A model generated the notes under the pieces. It did no database searches. It worked only from the letters and a program-made list of their open reading frames with translations, and had not been told where the DNA came from. This document shows, piece after piece, positions 17,664-25,702 of a stretch of DNA of 64,000 nucleotides; the first letter of the stretch is position 1, and every line of letters begins with the position of its first letter. The position numbers and the translations under genes were made by a program. The stretch comes from an uncultured Ramlibacter sp. (GTDB lineage Bacteria > Pseudomonadota > Gammaproteobacteria > Burkholderiales > Burkholderiaceae_C), in contig NZ_CAKZHQ010000049.1 of NCBI RefSeq assembly GCF_936925435.1, positions 107,516 through 171,515 of the forward strand. Direction: 5' to 3'.

Positions 17664-18910
17664 TGGATGCCCTGAGCTTCACCCCCGCCGTCGGCGAGCT
17701 GCCGTTCACCGCGCGCCAGCGCGAACTGCTGGCGCTGGCCCACCAGCTGGGACGGGAGAAGTTCGCGCCGCGTGCAGCGCAGTGGGACGAATCGGCGAGC
17801 TTTCCTTTTGCCAATTACCAGGACCTGCGTGAAGCCGGTCTGCTGGCCCTGTGCGTGCCGCAAGAGCATGGCGGCGGTGGTGCGGATTACGCCAGCTACA
17901 TGATGGTGGCGGCCGAGATCGGTCGCTTTTGCGGCGCCACGGCCCTGACCTGGAACATGCACATCTGCTCCACCATGTGGACCGGCGTGCTGGCCGACGG
18001 CGTGCCCATGACGGACGCGCAACGCGCCGAGCACCTGCGCTGCCGCGCGCTGCACTTCGACCGCGTGGTGCGGGACGGCGCCATCTATGCCCAGCCGTTT
18101 TCCGAAGGCAGCGCCGCAGCAGCCGGCCGCGCGCCCTTTGGCACGATCGCGAAAAAAGTCGAAGGCGGCTGGCTGGTCAACGGCCGCAAGATTTTTGCCT
18201 CGCTGTCCGGCGCGGCCAACTACTACGGCATTTTGTGCACCGAGGACAAGGGCGACGACAAGCCCGATGCGCGCGACACCCTGTACCTGGCCGTGCCGGC
18301 CACCAGCGAGGGCTTCTCCATCAGCGGTGAGTGGAATCCGCTGGGCATGCGCGGCACCGTCAGCCGCAACCTCACGTTCAAGGACGTCTTCGTTGCCGAC
18401 GGCGAGCAGCTGATGCCGCGCGGCGTGTACTACAAGGGCGCGCAGACCTGGCCCGCCATGTTCTTTACTCTGGCGCCCACCTACCTGGGCCTGGCCAATG
18501 CGGCTTATGACTTCACCGTCAGCTACCTGCGTGGCGAGGTGGCCGGCGAGCCGCCGGTCAAGCGCCGCATGTACCCCACCAAGCAGATCGCGGTGGCGCA
18601 GATGCGCATCCAGCTGGAGAACCTCAAGAGCATCTTCACGCGCGTGATTGCCGAGGCGCGGCCCAATCCCTCCAAGGATGAACGCATGCGCCTGTACGCC
18701 GCGCAGTACACGGTGATGGAGGGCGCCAACGACATCGCGCGGCTGGCGATCCGTACCTGCGGCGGCCAGGCCATGATGAAGCACCTGCCGCTGGAGCGCA
18801 TCTACCGTGACAGCCGCTGCGGCTCGCTGATGCTGCCCTGGACCGCCGAACTGGTGCTCGACCGCATGGGCCGCGAGACCCTGTACGAGCCCGGGGAGCG
18901 GGACGAATGA
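17663..18910 (+). CDS. Acyl-CoA dehydrogenase-fold flavoprotein, possible flavin-dependent monooxygenase
   Basis: 415 residues with all three ACAD domains: N-terminal helices, middle beta domain (GAIYAQPFSEGSA; WLVNGRKIFASLSGAA) and C-terminal helical domain (RTCGGQAMMKHLPLERIYRDSR). Where classical ACADs have the catalytic Glu (YEGT), this protein reads MLPWT, so it lacks the usual base. A flavin reductase gene in the same divergent unit fits a two-component (class D) monooxygenase instead. It overlaps both neighbours by 1-4 bases. Substrate unknown; a ring hydroxylation upstream of the dioxygenase is the simplest guess. Confidence 0.78.
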   Translation: MDALSFTPAVGELPFTARQRELLALAHQLGREKFAPRAAQWDESASFPFANYQDLREAGLLALCVPQEHGGGGADYASYMMVAAEIGRFCGATALTWNMHICSTMWTGVLADGVPMTDAQRAEHLRCRALHFDRVVRDGAIYAQPFSEGSAAAAGRAPFGTIAKKVEGGWLVNGRKIFASLSGAANYYGILCTEDKGDDKPDARDTLYLAVPATSEGFSISGEWNPLGMRGTVSRNLTFKDVFVADGEQLMPRGVYYKGAQTWPAMFFTLAPTYLGLANAAYDFTVSYLRGEVAGEPPVKRRMYPTKQIAVAQMRIQLENLKSIFTRVIAEARPNPSKDERMRLYAAQYTVMEGANDIARLAIRTCGGQAMMKHLPLERIYRDSRCGSLMLPWTAELVLDRMGRETLYEPGERDE

Positions 18911-19785
18911 AAAGGTCCACAGCCGCGCTCGTGCTGGCCTGCCTGACCGGCATGGCGGCTGCGGGGCCGGGCCGCGCCGACCCGCCGCGCGCCACGGCGC
19001 CGGCCACCGTGGTGCCAGGCTGTGAAGACTTTGCGCGCCGCCTGCCCAATGTCAGCCGCGCGTTGTGCATGGCCGCCGGTCTGCAACCGGGCAGCGGGCG
19101 TTCGGTGCGTGGCGTGCCCCTGTACACGCGCGACATCCAGCCCGAGGGCGCGAAACTGCGCGTGCTGGTCACCGGCGCCATCCACGGCGACGAACTGTCC
19201 TCGGCCTCGCTGGCCTTGCATTGGATCGCGCTGGCCCAGCAGCCGACGCAGATGCCGCAGCCCGTGCATTGGCGCTTTGTGCCGGTGCTCAACCCGGACG
19301 GCGTGCTGCACCAGCCGCCGCGCCGCATGAACGCCAATGGCGTGGACCTGAACCGCAACTTTCCCACGCCCAACTGGGAGCGTGATGCCCCGGTCTACTG
19401 GGACAAGCGCACCCGCAAGGACCCGCGCCGCTGGCCTGGTCCCAAGCCGCTGTCGGAGCCCGAGAGCCGCTTCCTGCACGAGCAGATGCAAACCTTCAGG
19501 CCGCACCTGATCGTCGCCATCCACGCGCCCTATGGCGTGCTCGATTTCGACGGGCCGTCGGTGCCGCCGTCGCGGCTGGGACGGCTGTACCTGGACCAGG
19601 TCGGCATCTTCCCCGGCTCGCTGGGCAACTACGGCGGCGTGCACAAGGGCGTGCCAGTGGTCACCATCGAGCTGCCCAATTCCATGCGCACGCCGCTGGA
19701 AGCCGAGATGCGCCAGATGTGGCTGGACCTGCTGCGCTGGATGGGCGAAAAGTCCCTGGGCAGCCCGGCCGACACCGGCCGCTGA
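18907..19785 (+). CDS. Exported M14-family zinc peptidase (murein tripeptide amidase-like)
   Basis: 292 residues with a signal peptide ending at about GRADP. M14 features: zinc motif IHGDE, FVPVLNPDGV, the ANGVDLNRNFP signature, a later zinc His in AIHAPYGVLD, and the catalytic Glu in VTIELPNS. It would trim peptidoglycan-derived or other peptides in the periplasm. ATG 18907 overlaps the stop of the ACAD-like gene, so it is translationally tied to the catabolic operon although its function looks unrelated. Confidence 0.85.
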   Translation: MKRSTAALVLACLTGMAAAGPGRADPPRATAPATVVPGCEDFARRLPNVSRALCMAAGLQPGSGRSVRGVPLYTRDIQPEGAKLRVLVTGAIHGDELSSASLALHWIALAQQPTQMPQPVHWRFVPVLNPDGVLHQPPRRMNANGVDLNRNFPTPNWERDAPVYWDKRTRKDPRRWPGPKPLSEPESRFLHEQMQTFRPHLIVAIHAPYGVLDFDGPSVPPSRLGRLYLDQVGIFPGSLGNYGGVHKGVPVVTIELPNSMRTPLEAEMRQMWLDLLRWMGEKSLGSPADTGR

Positions 19786-19872
19786 TTCAAGATTTCCGCG
19801 CCGGGGCCGATAGCAGGGGGGAGCTCCCTGCTCGCACCTGTTCCTTTCTGCCCTCTTGCGCAAACACACACC

Positions 19873-20694
19873 ATGGCTTTTCCCTCCATCGGCCGCCACC
19901 TGAGCGCGCCCGGCCTCGGCCTCGGCCTGGCAGGCGCTTTGGGGATGTGGGGCGCCGGCGGCTGGCACTGGAGCTTGGCGAGCATTGCCGGTGCAGCCGC
20001 ACTGGTGGTGGCTGGGACCTGGTCCGACCACCGTCGCCGCCGCCGTGATGCGGACGACCACGGCACCAAGGCCGCCTTCGTTGCCGGCACCGACCAGCTC
20101 GGCCAGGACCTGCTGCCGGTGTGGAGCGCGCAGATCGAAAACTCGCGCGCCCAGATGGAAGACGCCGTCGGCGCGCTGACCCAGAACTTCGTTGGCGTGA
20201 TGGGGAGGCTGGGCCTGCTGCAACAGGGCTCGGCGCCCGACGGCATGCGCGGCCTGGCGGGACTGTTCGAGCACAGCCTGGAGCTGAGCAGCCTGCTCGA
20301 CGCGCTGGAATCCATGCGAGAAGGCGAACTGGGCGACCACCCTCTGCTCGAACGCGTCCAGGGCCTGGCCCTGGCCGTGGAAAGCTGCGTCGGCACCTTG
20401 ATGCATGAGAGCGCCGGGATCCAGTCGGACCTGGGCCAGGCCCTGGTCCAGCTGCAGTTCCAGGACCGTGTCAGCCAGCGCATGATGCACGTGCGCCACA
20501 GCATCGAACGCATCCCGGAGGTGCTGTCCGACAAGCGCCGCCACTTCGATCACACGGGCCTGCTCGAGCCGGTCGACATCGTGGCCCTGCTGGCGGAACT
20601 GCGCGGCAGCTACTCCATGGCCGACGAGCATGAAGTCCATGCCCCGGGCCGTCCGGTGGCGGCCGCGCAGGCCAGCGAAGTCACTCTGTTCTGA
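19873..20694 (+). CDS. Membrane-anchored coiled-coil protein, chemotaxis-like
   Basis: 273 residues: two short hydrophobic helices at residues ~12-55, a basic loop (DHRRRRRD), then long helices. The segment LVQLQFQDRVSQRMMHVRHSIE and the C-terminal SYSMADEHEVHAP resemble the tail of small methyl-accepting-like proteins found in Burkholderiales chemotaxis loci, but there is no MCP hairpin tip. Role unknown; no che genes nearby. Its 3' end overlaps the convergent reductase gene by 14 bases. Confidence 0.6.
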   Translation: MAFPSIGRHLSAPGLGLGLAGALGMWGAGGWHWSLASIAGAAALVVAGTWSDHRRRRRDADDHGTKAAFVAGTDQLGQDLLPVWSAQIENSRAQMEDAVGALTQNFVGVMGRLGLLQQGSAPDGMRGLAGLFEHSLELSSLLDALESMREGELGDHPLLERVQGLALAVESCVGTLMHESAGIQSDLGQALVQLQFQDRVSQRMMHVRHSIERIPEVLSDKRRHFDHTGLLEPVDIVALLAELRGSYSMADEHEVHAPGRPVAAAQASEVTLF

Positions 20695-21244
20695 AGAAGC
20701 CGGCAGCGGCCGCCAGCGCATCCGCATCGCCCGCCACCGCGTTGGGCGGGCCGCCCTTGCCCCACAGCACGCCACTCCACTGCATGGCCAGGAAGCCGGC
20801 ACACAGTTGCACTGAATCGATCATGGGCTGGGCCTTGGCCCGGTCGCCGCTGGTGCTCACCAGCCAGAGGCGCTTCTGGCCCATGGCCTCCTTGAACGCC
20901 AGGCCGGGCACGCGCATCCAGGCGCTCCAGTGGTCCAGGTAGGTCTTGAGCGGCGCCGGAATGCTGTACCAGTAGACCGGTGAGACGAAGACGATGTCGG
21001 TGGCGGCCATGGTGGCGTCCAGCAGGGTCTTCATGTCGCCTTCGGGCAGCGGGTACTGGCCGGCGGTGTGGCGCTGGTCGGTGAAGGGCGGCAAGGCCAT
21101 GGCGGCCAGCTGCAGCCAGGTTTGTTGCGCGCCTTCTGGCAGGCTGGCCGCGGCCTGGCGGGCCAGCCACTCGGTGTTGCCGACGTGGCCTGGTTCGCGG
21201 GTGGAGGTGACGAGGAAGAGGAAGTGACGCGTGGCTGTGCTCAT
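20681..21244 (-). CDS. Flavodoxin-like NAD(P)H-dependent oxidoreductase
   Basis: 187 residues of the NADPH-dependent FMN reductase / flavodoxin-like fold: phosphate loop TSTREPGHVGNTEWLAR, then DIVFVSPVYWYSIPAPLKTYLDHW, which packs on FMN. It would reduce quinones or flavins. ATG 21244 overlaps the stop of dadA (ATGA), implying co-translation with D-amino-acid dehydrogenase. Confidence 0.85.
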   Translation of the reverse strand: MSTATRHFLFLVTSTREPGHVGNTEWLARQAAASLPEGAQQTWLQLAAMALPPFTDQRHTAGQYPLPEGDMKTLLDATMAATDIVFVSPVYWYSIPAPLKTYLDHWSAWMRVPGLAFKEAMGQKRLWLVSTSGDRAKAQPMIDSVQLCAGFLAMQWSGVLWGKGGPPNAVAGDADALAAAAGFFRTE

Positions 21245-22566
21245 GCCCGCGAGTGTGCCAGCTGCGCGCCGCCGTCGTCGAAGCCGAGGAAGCCGAACGC
21301 CATCTGCGGCCGCTCGCCGCTGATCAACGCCGCCATCGCCTTGCCCGAACCGGCACCGTGGGTCCAGCCCAAGGTGCCATGTCCCGCATTGACCCAGAGG
21401 CGGTCCAGTCGGGTGCGGCCGATGTAGGGGATGTTGGTGGGCGTGGCGGGGCGCAGGCCGGTCCAGAAGCGCGGGTTGCCGCCCTCGGCCTCGCTGCGCG
21501 TGTCGCACACGCCCGGCAGCACCTGCTCGACGCGCTCGGCCAGCATGCGGCAACGCGCGCGCGCCAGCGGCGTGTCCAGTGTGCTGTTGTAGCCGGAGAG
21601 CTCGATCGTGCCCGCCACCCGCAGCTCGTCGCCCAGCCGGCTCATCGCACACTTGACCTCGTCGTCGATGGCACTGACAAAGGGCGCGCGCTCGGGCTGC
21701 AGGATGCGGAAGGTGGCGCTGTAGCCCTTGCCCGGGTAGATCGGCAGGTCCACGCCCACCGAGCGCAGCAGCGGCGCGCTCCAGGAGCCGCAGGCCACGA
21801 CCACCGCGTCGGCGCTCAGCCGCTGGCTCTGGCCGCTGGAGCGGTCGCGCACCTGCACAGCCTCGATGGCGCCGCCGGAGCGCTCCAGGCGCAGCACGTC
21901 GTGGCCGAACAGGAACTGCGCACCACGCGCCGCGCTGCGCGCGGCCAGCTTTTCGGTGAACACGCGCGCATCGCCGCTTTCGTCGCTGGCGGTGTAGGTG
22001 CCGCCGACGATGCGGTGGGCGAAAGGCTGGAAGGCCGGCTCGATGGCCAGCAGTTCGGCGGTGCTGACGACGCGGCGCTGAACGCCGTAGCGGCGCATCA
22101 GTTCGGCCGCGTGGCCCGCAGCGTCGAACGATGCCTGGTCGGTGTAATAGTGGGCAATGCCGCGCTCCAGCCGCTGGTAGCTGATGCCGGTGGCACGCAC
22201 CACGTCCTTGAGGGCTGCATGGCTGTATGCGCCTAGCGCCACCAGCTGCTGCACATTGCGCTCGAAAGCGGCGTCATTGCACTGGCCCAGGAATTGCAAT
22301 CCCCAGCGCCACTGTCGCCAGTCCAGTTGCGGGCGGAACAGCAGGGGCGCATCGTTGCGGAACATCCACTTGAGCAGCTTGGCCGGCGCCTGGGCATTGG
22401 CCCAGGGCTCGCAATAGCTCACCGAGATCTGGGCCGCGTTGGCAAAACTGGTCTCGCGGGCGGCGCCGCTCTGGCGGTCCACCACGGTGACGTCATGGCC
22501 CTTGTCCAGCAGGTGCCAAGCGGTGCTGGCGCCGATGATGCCGGCGCCCAGGACGAGGACTTTCAT
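21241..22566 (-). CDS. dadA: D-amino acid dehydrogenase-like FAD oxidoreductase
   Basis: 441 residues. It starts MKVLVLGAGIIGASTAWHL (GxGxxG for FAD) and carries VDRQSGAARETSFANAAQIS, typical of DadA, and the C-terminal FAD motif TPTNIPYIGRTRLDRLWVNAGHGTLGWT. Oxidises D-amino acids to keto acids and feeds electrons to the respiratory chain. No alanine racemase is adjacent. It is divergent from an ArgP-like LysR gene across 75 bases, which probably regulates it. Confidence 0.88.
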   Translation of the reverse strand: MKVLVLGAGIIGASTAWHLLDKGHDVTVVDRQSGAARETSFANAAQISVSYCEPWANAQAPAKLLKWMFRNDAPLLFRPQLDWRQWRWGLQFLGQCNDAAFERNVQQLVALGAYSHAALKDVVRATGISYQRLERGIAHYYTDQASFDAAGHAAELMRRYGVQRRVVSTAELLAIEPAFQPFAHRIVGGTYTASDESGDARVFTEKLAARSAARGAQFLFGHDVLRLERSGGAIEAVQVRDRSSGQSQRLSADAVVVACGSWSAPLLRSVGVDLPIYPGKGYSATFRILQPERAPFVSAIDDEVKCAMSRLGDELRVAGTIELSGYNSTLDTPLARARCRMLAERVEQVLPGVCDTRSEAEGGNPRFWTGLRPATPTNIPYIGRTRLDRLWVNAGHGTLGWTHGAGSGKAMAALISGERPQMAFGFLGFDDGGAQLAHSRA

Positions 22567-22641
22567 GGCGCCAGTGTGCTGCCGATCAGCTTCTTGCAAA
22601 AGCGAAATTAAACTCTCTCCCAAAACATCAGGTCTGCTTAT

Positions 22642-23559
22642 ATGAGTACTTTTGATCCGGACGCGCTGGAGTGCCTGGCGGCCATCGTGGAGGAGGGCGG
22701 CTTCGAGCGGGCCGCCCAGCGCCTGTCCATCACCCAGTCAGCGGTCTCGCAGCGGCTGCGCGCCCTCGAGGCGCAGGTCGGCACGGTGCTGATCGTGCGC
22801 AGCCGCCCGCTCAAGCCCACCTCGGCCGGCCAGTTGCTGCTCAAGCACACCAAGCAGTTGCGCCTGCTGCGCGCCGACCTGGAGCGCGACCTCAAGGAGC
22901 TGGCGCCCAGTTCCACCGGTGGCGGCCGCGAGGAGGAGCGCATCTCCATCGCCGTCAACGCCGACAGCATCGCCACCTGGGCCCTGCCGGCGCTCAACGA
23001 ACTGGCCTGCCAGGGCCTGCCGCTGGAGCTGATCACCGACGACCAGGACTTCACCCACGGCTGGCTGCGCGAGGGCCAGGTGCTGGGCTGCGTGACCACG
23101 CTCAAGCAGGCGCTGCGCGGCTGCAAGATGGTGCCGCTGGGTGCGATGGACTATGTGGTGGTGGCGCGCGGCGACTATGCGCGCGAGCGCCTGCCCAAGG
23201 GCCTGACGGCGCACAACTTCCGCGAGCATGCTTTCATCGCCTTCAACCGCAAGGACGACATGCAGCGCGAGTTCGTCGGCAAGGCTTTCGGCCTCAAGCG
23301 TGTCGCCCTCAACCAGCTGTTCGTGCCCAGCTCGGAAGGCCAGGTGCGGGCGGTGCTGGCGGGCTGGGGCTTGAGCGTTGTGCCCGAGCTGCTGGCGCGC
23401 GGCCTGATCGAGCAGGGCGCTCTGGTCAACGTGGCGCCGGCCCATGCCTTGCCGATCCAGCTGTACTGGCACTGCTGGAACCTGGAGTCGGAAGTGCTGG
23501 ATGCCCTGACGCGGGCCCTCACCGACGCTGCGGCAGGCGCGCTGGCCACCAGGGCCTGA
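22642..23559 (+). CDS. LysR-family regulator, ArgP/LysG type
   Basis: 305 residues. It opens FDPDALECLAAIVEEGGFERAAQRLSITQSAVSQRL, the characteristic HTH of ArgP/IciA proteins, with effector-domain phrases DDQDFTHGWLREGQVLGCVTT and YWHCWNLES also typical. ArgP proteins respond to lysine or arginine and usually control the exporter argO/lysE. Here the neighbour is dadA, so a link to basic D-amino acids is possible (inference). Confidence 0.87.
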   Translation: MSTFDPDALECLAAIVEEGGFERAAQRLSITQSAVSQRLRALEAQVGTVLIVRSRPLKPTSAGQLLLKHTKQLRLLRADLERDLKELAPSSTGGGREEERISIAVNADSIATWALPALNELACQGLPLELITDDQDFTHGWLREGQVLGCVTTLKQALRGCKMVPLGAMDYVVVARGDYARERLPKGLTAHNFREHAFIAFNRKDDMQREFVGKAFGLKRVALNQLFVPSSEGQVRAVLAGWGLSVVPELLARGLIEQGALVNVAPAHALPIQLYWHCWNLESEVLDALTRALTDAAAGALATRA

Positions 23560-23562
23560 GGC

Positions 23563-24117
23563 TCAGTCGTAATCCCGGCCGACCAGGGTCTCGAGCAGGG
23601 CCTGCGCCTTGTCCTGGTCGAAGTGGCCTTCCACGCGGGCCAGCACCCGGCCGTCGCGGCCCAGCACCAGCACGCCCGCATGGTCGGTGCCTGACAGGCC
23701 GGCCGAGCGCACGAAGGCGTTGCGGTCGGTGAAGATGGGCAGCAGGCGCTCGCGATCGGCTTGCGAGGTGTGGCGCGCCAGCATGCGGTTTTCGATGACG
23801 CTGCGCGCGCCCTCGTTGCCCGGGTCTTCCAGCACCGGGATCTTCATCCAGGGGATGCTGGCGTCCTGGCGCAGTTGCAGGCCGCGGATCCAGCTGTCGA
23901 TCTCACCATGATGGCCGCCCTGGAAGGCGACCAGGGCCAGCGTGCGACTGGCGGGCAGACCTTGCGGCAGGCTCACCATCTGGCTGTCCAGGCGTTTGGC
24001 CGTGAGCGAGGGCAAGCGTCCCATCACCGACGACTCACTGGGCGTTGCGAACGCCAGGGCCAATGCCGTGGCGACGGCTGCGAGCCAGAGCAGCGTCTGC
24101 ATCCAGATGGTTTTCAT
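23563..24117 (-). CDS. Thioredoxin-like exported protein, 184 aa
   Basis: N-terminal signal or anchor (WMQTLLWLAAVATALALAFA), then a domain with strands LALVAFQGGHHGEIDSW, DRERLLPIFTDRNAFVRSAGL, and DHAGVLVLGRDGRVLARVEGHFD. The last part resembles the C-terminal half of redoxin or ATP10-like folds, without a CxxC. Function unknown. Convergent with the ArgP-like gene (4-base gap). Confidence 0.6.
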   Translation of the reverse strand: MKTIWMQTLLWLAAVATALALAFATPSESSVMGRLPSLTAKRLDSQMVSLPQGLPASRTLALVAFQGGHHGEIDSWIRGLQLRQDASIPWMKIPVLEDPGNEGARSVIENRMLARHTSQADRERLLPIFTDRNAFVRSAGLSGTDHAGVLVLGRDGRVLARVEGHFDQDKAQALLETLVGRDYD

Positions 24118-24221
24118 TTGCGCCTCGAACAAACAGGCTGGCGGGGGCGGGACAAGGCCAGTGTTTCACATCGCTTGCTGCAGAGGTTTTCCGGAATGTA
24201 AAGCCCACAGTGCAAGTGTTC

Positions 24222-25049
24222 TCATAAGTAACCCGCAGCGGGTTTGGCCAGATCGAGAAGAAAGTTCTCGCGAAAGTCCGCCTGCTCTCCCTTGGCGGCG
24301 TAGCCCAGGGTGTTGGCCACCACCCGGCAGTCGCCGGCGCGCCAGTCCTGCTGGCAGTGCAGGTGGCCGTGCAGCCACCATTGCGCGAGCGGCAGCAGCT
24401 CGTCCAGCGCATTGCAAAAGCCCGCCGTGCCCGGCGTCAGGCCATAGCGCGGATCGGCGCTGCGCAGGCTGGGGGCGAAATGCGTCACGACGACGGTCGT
24501 GCCATCGAAGGGCTGTTCCAGCGCCTGGCGCAGCCACTGCTGGCATTCCAGGGCCAGCGCGCGCCATTGCGGCGCGAGCATCGGTTCACCCTCGCGGAGG
24601 GTGCCGGTCTTGCGCAGGTAGTAGTTGGCGGCGCGAAAGGCTTTCTCGCGCTGCTTGAGGAGGCCGGTGGTGTCGGCCGCGTCGGCGGCCAGCGCGTCGA
24701 AGTCGGCCCACAGCGTGGTGCCTATGAAGCGGATGCCGCCCAACACCAGGGTCTCGCGCTCCAGCCAGGTGATGCCAAGGCGCTCGCAGGTCTCGCGCAG
24801 GCGCTGGTGCGCCTCGTCGAAATCCAGGCCATCGTATTCATGGTTGCCGGGGACATAGAGCACGGGCACCGGCCAGCCGTGGCGGGGCGAGAACCGTTCG
24901 AGGCCGAAATCCCCGCCCTCGAGCTGGCTACCGGCCTGGTAGGAGCCGATGTCACCGGCCAGCACCAGCAGCTCGGCCTGCGGCGCCGGCTTGGGCCGCA
25001 AATGGGGATGGACTTCGAGGTGCAGGTCGGACAGCAGCTGGATCTTCAC
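24222..25049 (-). CDS. Calcineurin-like metallophosphoesterase
   Basis: 275 residues with the complete metal-binding set: DLHLE, GDIGS, GNHEYD, VTHFAPS and HGHLH. It would hydrolyse a phosphoester with two metal ions in the cytosol; substrate unknown. ATG 25049. It lies 31 bases downstream of the globin gene on the same strand, so it may be co-transcribed with it. Confidence 0.88.
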   Translation of the reverse strand: MKIQLLSDLHLEVHPHLRPKPAPQAELLVLAGDIGSYQAGSQLEGGDFGLERFSPRHGWPVPVLYVPGNHEYDGLDFDEAHQRLRETCERLGITWLERETLVLGGIRFIGTTLWADFDALAADAADTTGLLKQREKAFRAANYYLRKTGTLREGEPMLAPQWRALALECQQWLRQALEQPFDGTTVVVTHFAPSLRSADPRYGLTPGTAGFCNALDELLPLAQWWLHGHLHCQQDWRAGDCRVVANTLGYAAKGEQADFRENFLLDLAKPAAGYL

Positions 25050-25080
25050 CCGCCCATTGTCGCGGAGCTGCCTCCTGTCT

Positions 25081-25503
25081 TCAGGCCGCGGCGGCTTCTT
25101 CCAGCGCGCCCAGCTGCATCACTTCGGACAGCAGGCCGTAGGCTTCGCTCCATGCTTCACGCACTTCAGGGGTGAACCGGTGGCCCAGGCCCTGCTCCAG
25201 GGTCCAGAGCAGGGCGGTGCCCACCGTGGCGTAGTGCTCGGTGCGCACGCCATAGGCGACGTGGCGGGCGCCCAGCTGGCGCACCACCGGCGCCAGCGTC
25301 TCCAGGTTGCGCAGGCCACCCACGGCGGCGCCGATCATGCCCATGAGCATCTGGCCCTGCTTGGCCATCTCCCCTTTGAACAGCGGGCGCAGGGACGGGT
25401 CGAGCGCGAACAGCTTGTTGTAGAACAGCTCCGCCGCCGTGGAGGCGATGGGCTTGACGTCGGCGAAGCTGGTCTGGACCAGGGTGATCTGTTGCGGGGT
25501 CAT
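25081..25503 (-). CDS. Bacterial globin (single-domain haemoglobin)
   Basis: 140 residues with a classical globin fold: MTPQQITLVQTSFADV (A helix), AAELFYNKLFALDPSLRPLFKG (B-C helices with the conserved Phe) and the proximal His region LGARHVAYGV. It binds haem and probably scavenges NO or O2, as single-domain globins related to flavohaemoglobin do. There is no reductase domain. It has its own putative sigma-54 promoter at 25538-25552 and two dyads upstream, next to a sigma-54 response regulator gene. Start ATG 25503 after AAGGAAC. Confidence 0.88.
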   Translation of the reverse strand: MTPQQITLVQTSFADVKPIASTAAELFYNKLFALDPSLRPLFKGEMAKQGQMLMGMIGAAVGGLRNLETLAPVVRQLGARHVAYGVRTEHYATVGTALLWTLEQGLGHRFTPEVREAWSEAYGLLSEVMQLGALEEAAAA

Positions 25504-25537
25504 GGGATGTTCCTTGGGATGGTGTGCAAGCCATGTT

Positions 25538-25552
25538 CCAAGTTCTGTGCCA
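25538..25552 (-). promoter_or_regulatory. Putative sigma-54 (-24/-12) promoter of the globin gene
   Basis: Read on the minus strand: TGGCAC-N5-TTGG, with the GG and the TTG doublets at the spacing of the sigma-54 consensus TGGCAC-N5-TTGC; the last C is G here. Transcription would start about 20-25 bases before ATG 25503. The presence of two dyads 55-135 bases upstream supports it. Confidence 0.55.
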
Positions 25553-25604
25553 GGGCCTCAGTCCATATGAATCAAGGACTTGCAGCGCCTTGCCCGGGCG
25601 CGTC

Positions 25605-25622
25605 TGTCGGTGTTTGCCGACA
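25605..25622. promoter_or_regulatory. Putative enhancer site 1: TGTCGG-N6-CCGACA
   Basis: Inverted repeat TGTCGG-tgtttg-CCGACA, about 80 bases upstream of the expected globin start of transcription. Arms are identical to site 2. Confidence 0.55.
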
Positions 25623-25670
25623 GCCTGGCCCGGCCATGCCGAAAAAGCCTTGTGAATCATCAGCCTGCGC

Positions 25671-25688
25671 TGTCGGTGATCACCGACA
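25671..25688. promoter_or_regulatory. Putative enhancer site 2: TGTCGG-N6-CCGACA
   Basis: Perfect 18-bp palindrome TGTCGG-tgatca-CCGACA, 66 bp centre-to-centre from site 1 and 15 bases after the stop of the sigma-54 response regulator. Likely bound by that regulator. Confidence 0.55.
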
Positions 25689-25702
25689 CGGGCTGGCCCT
25701 TG

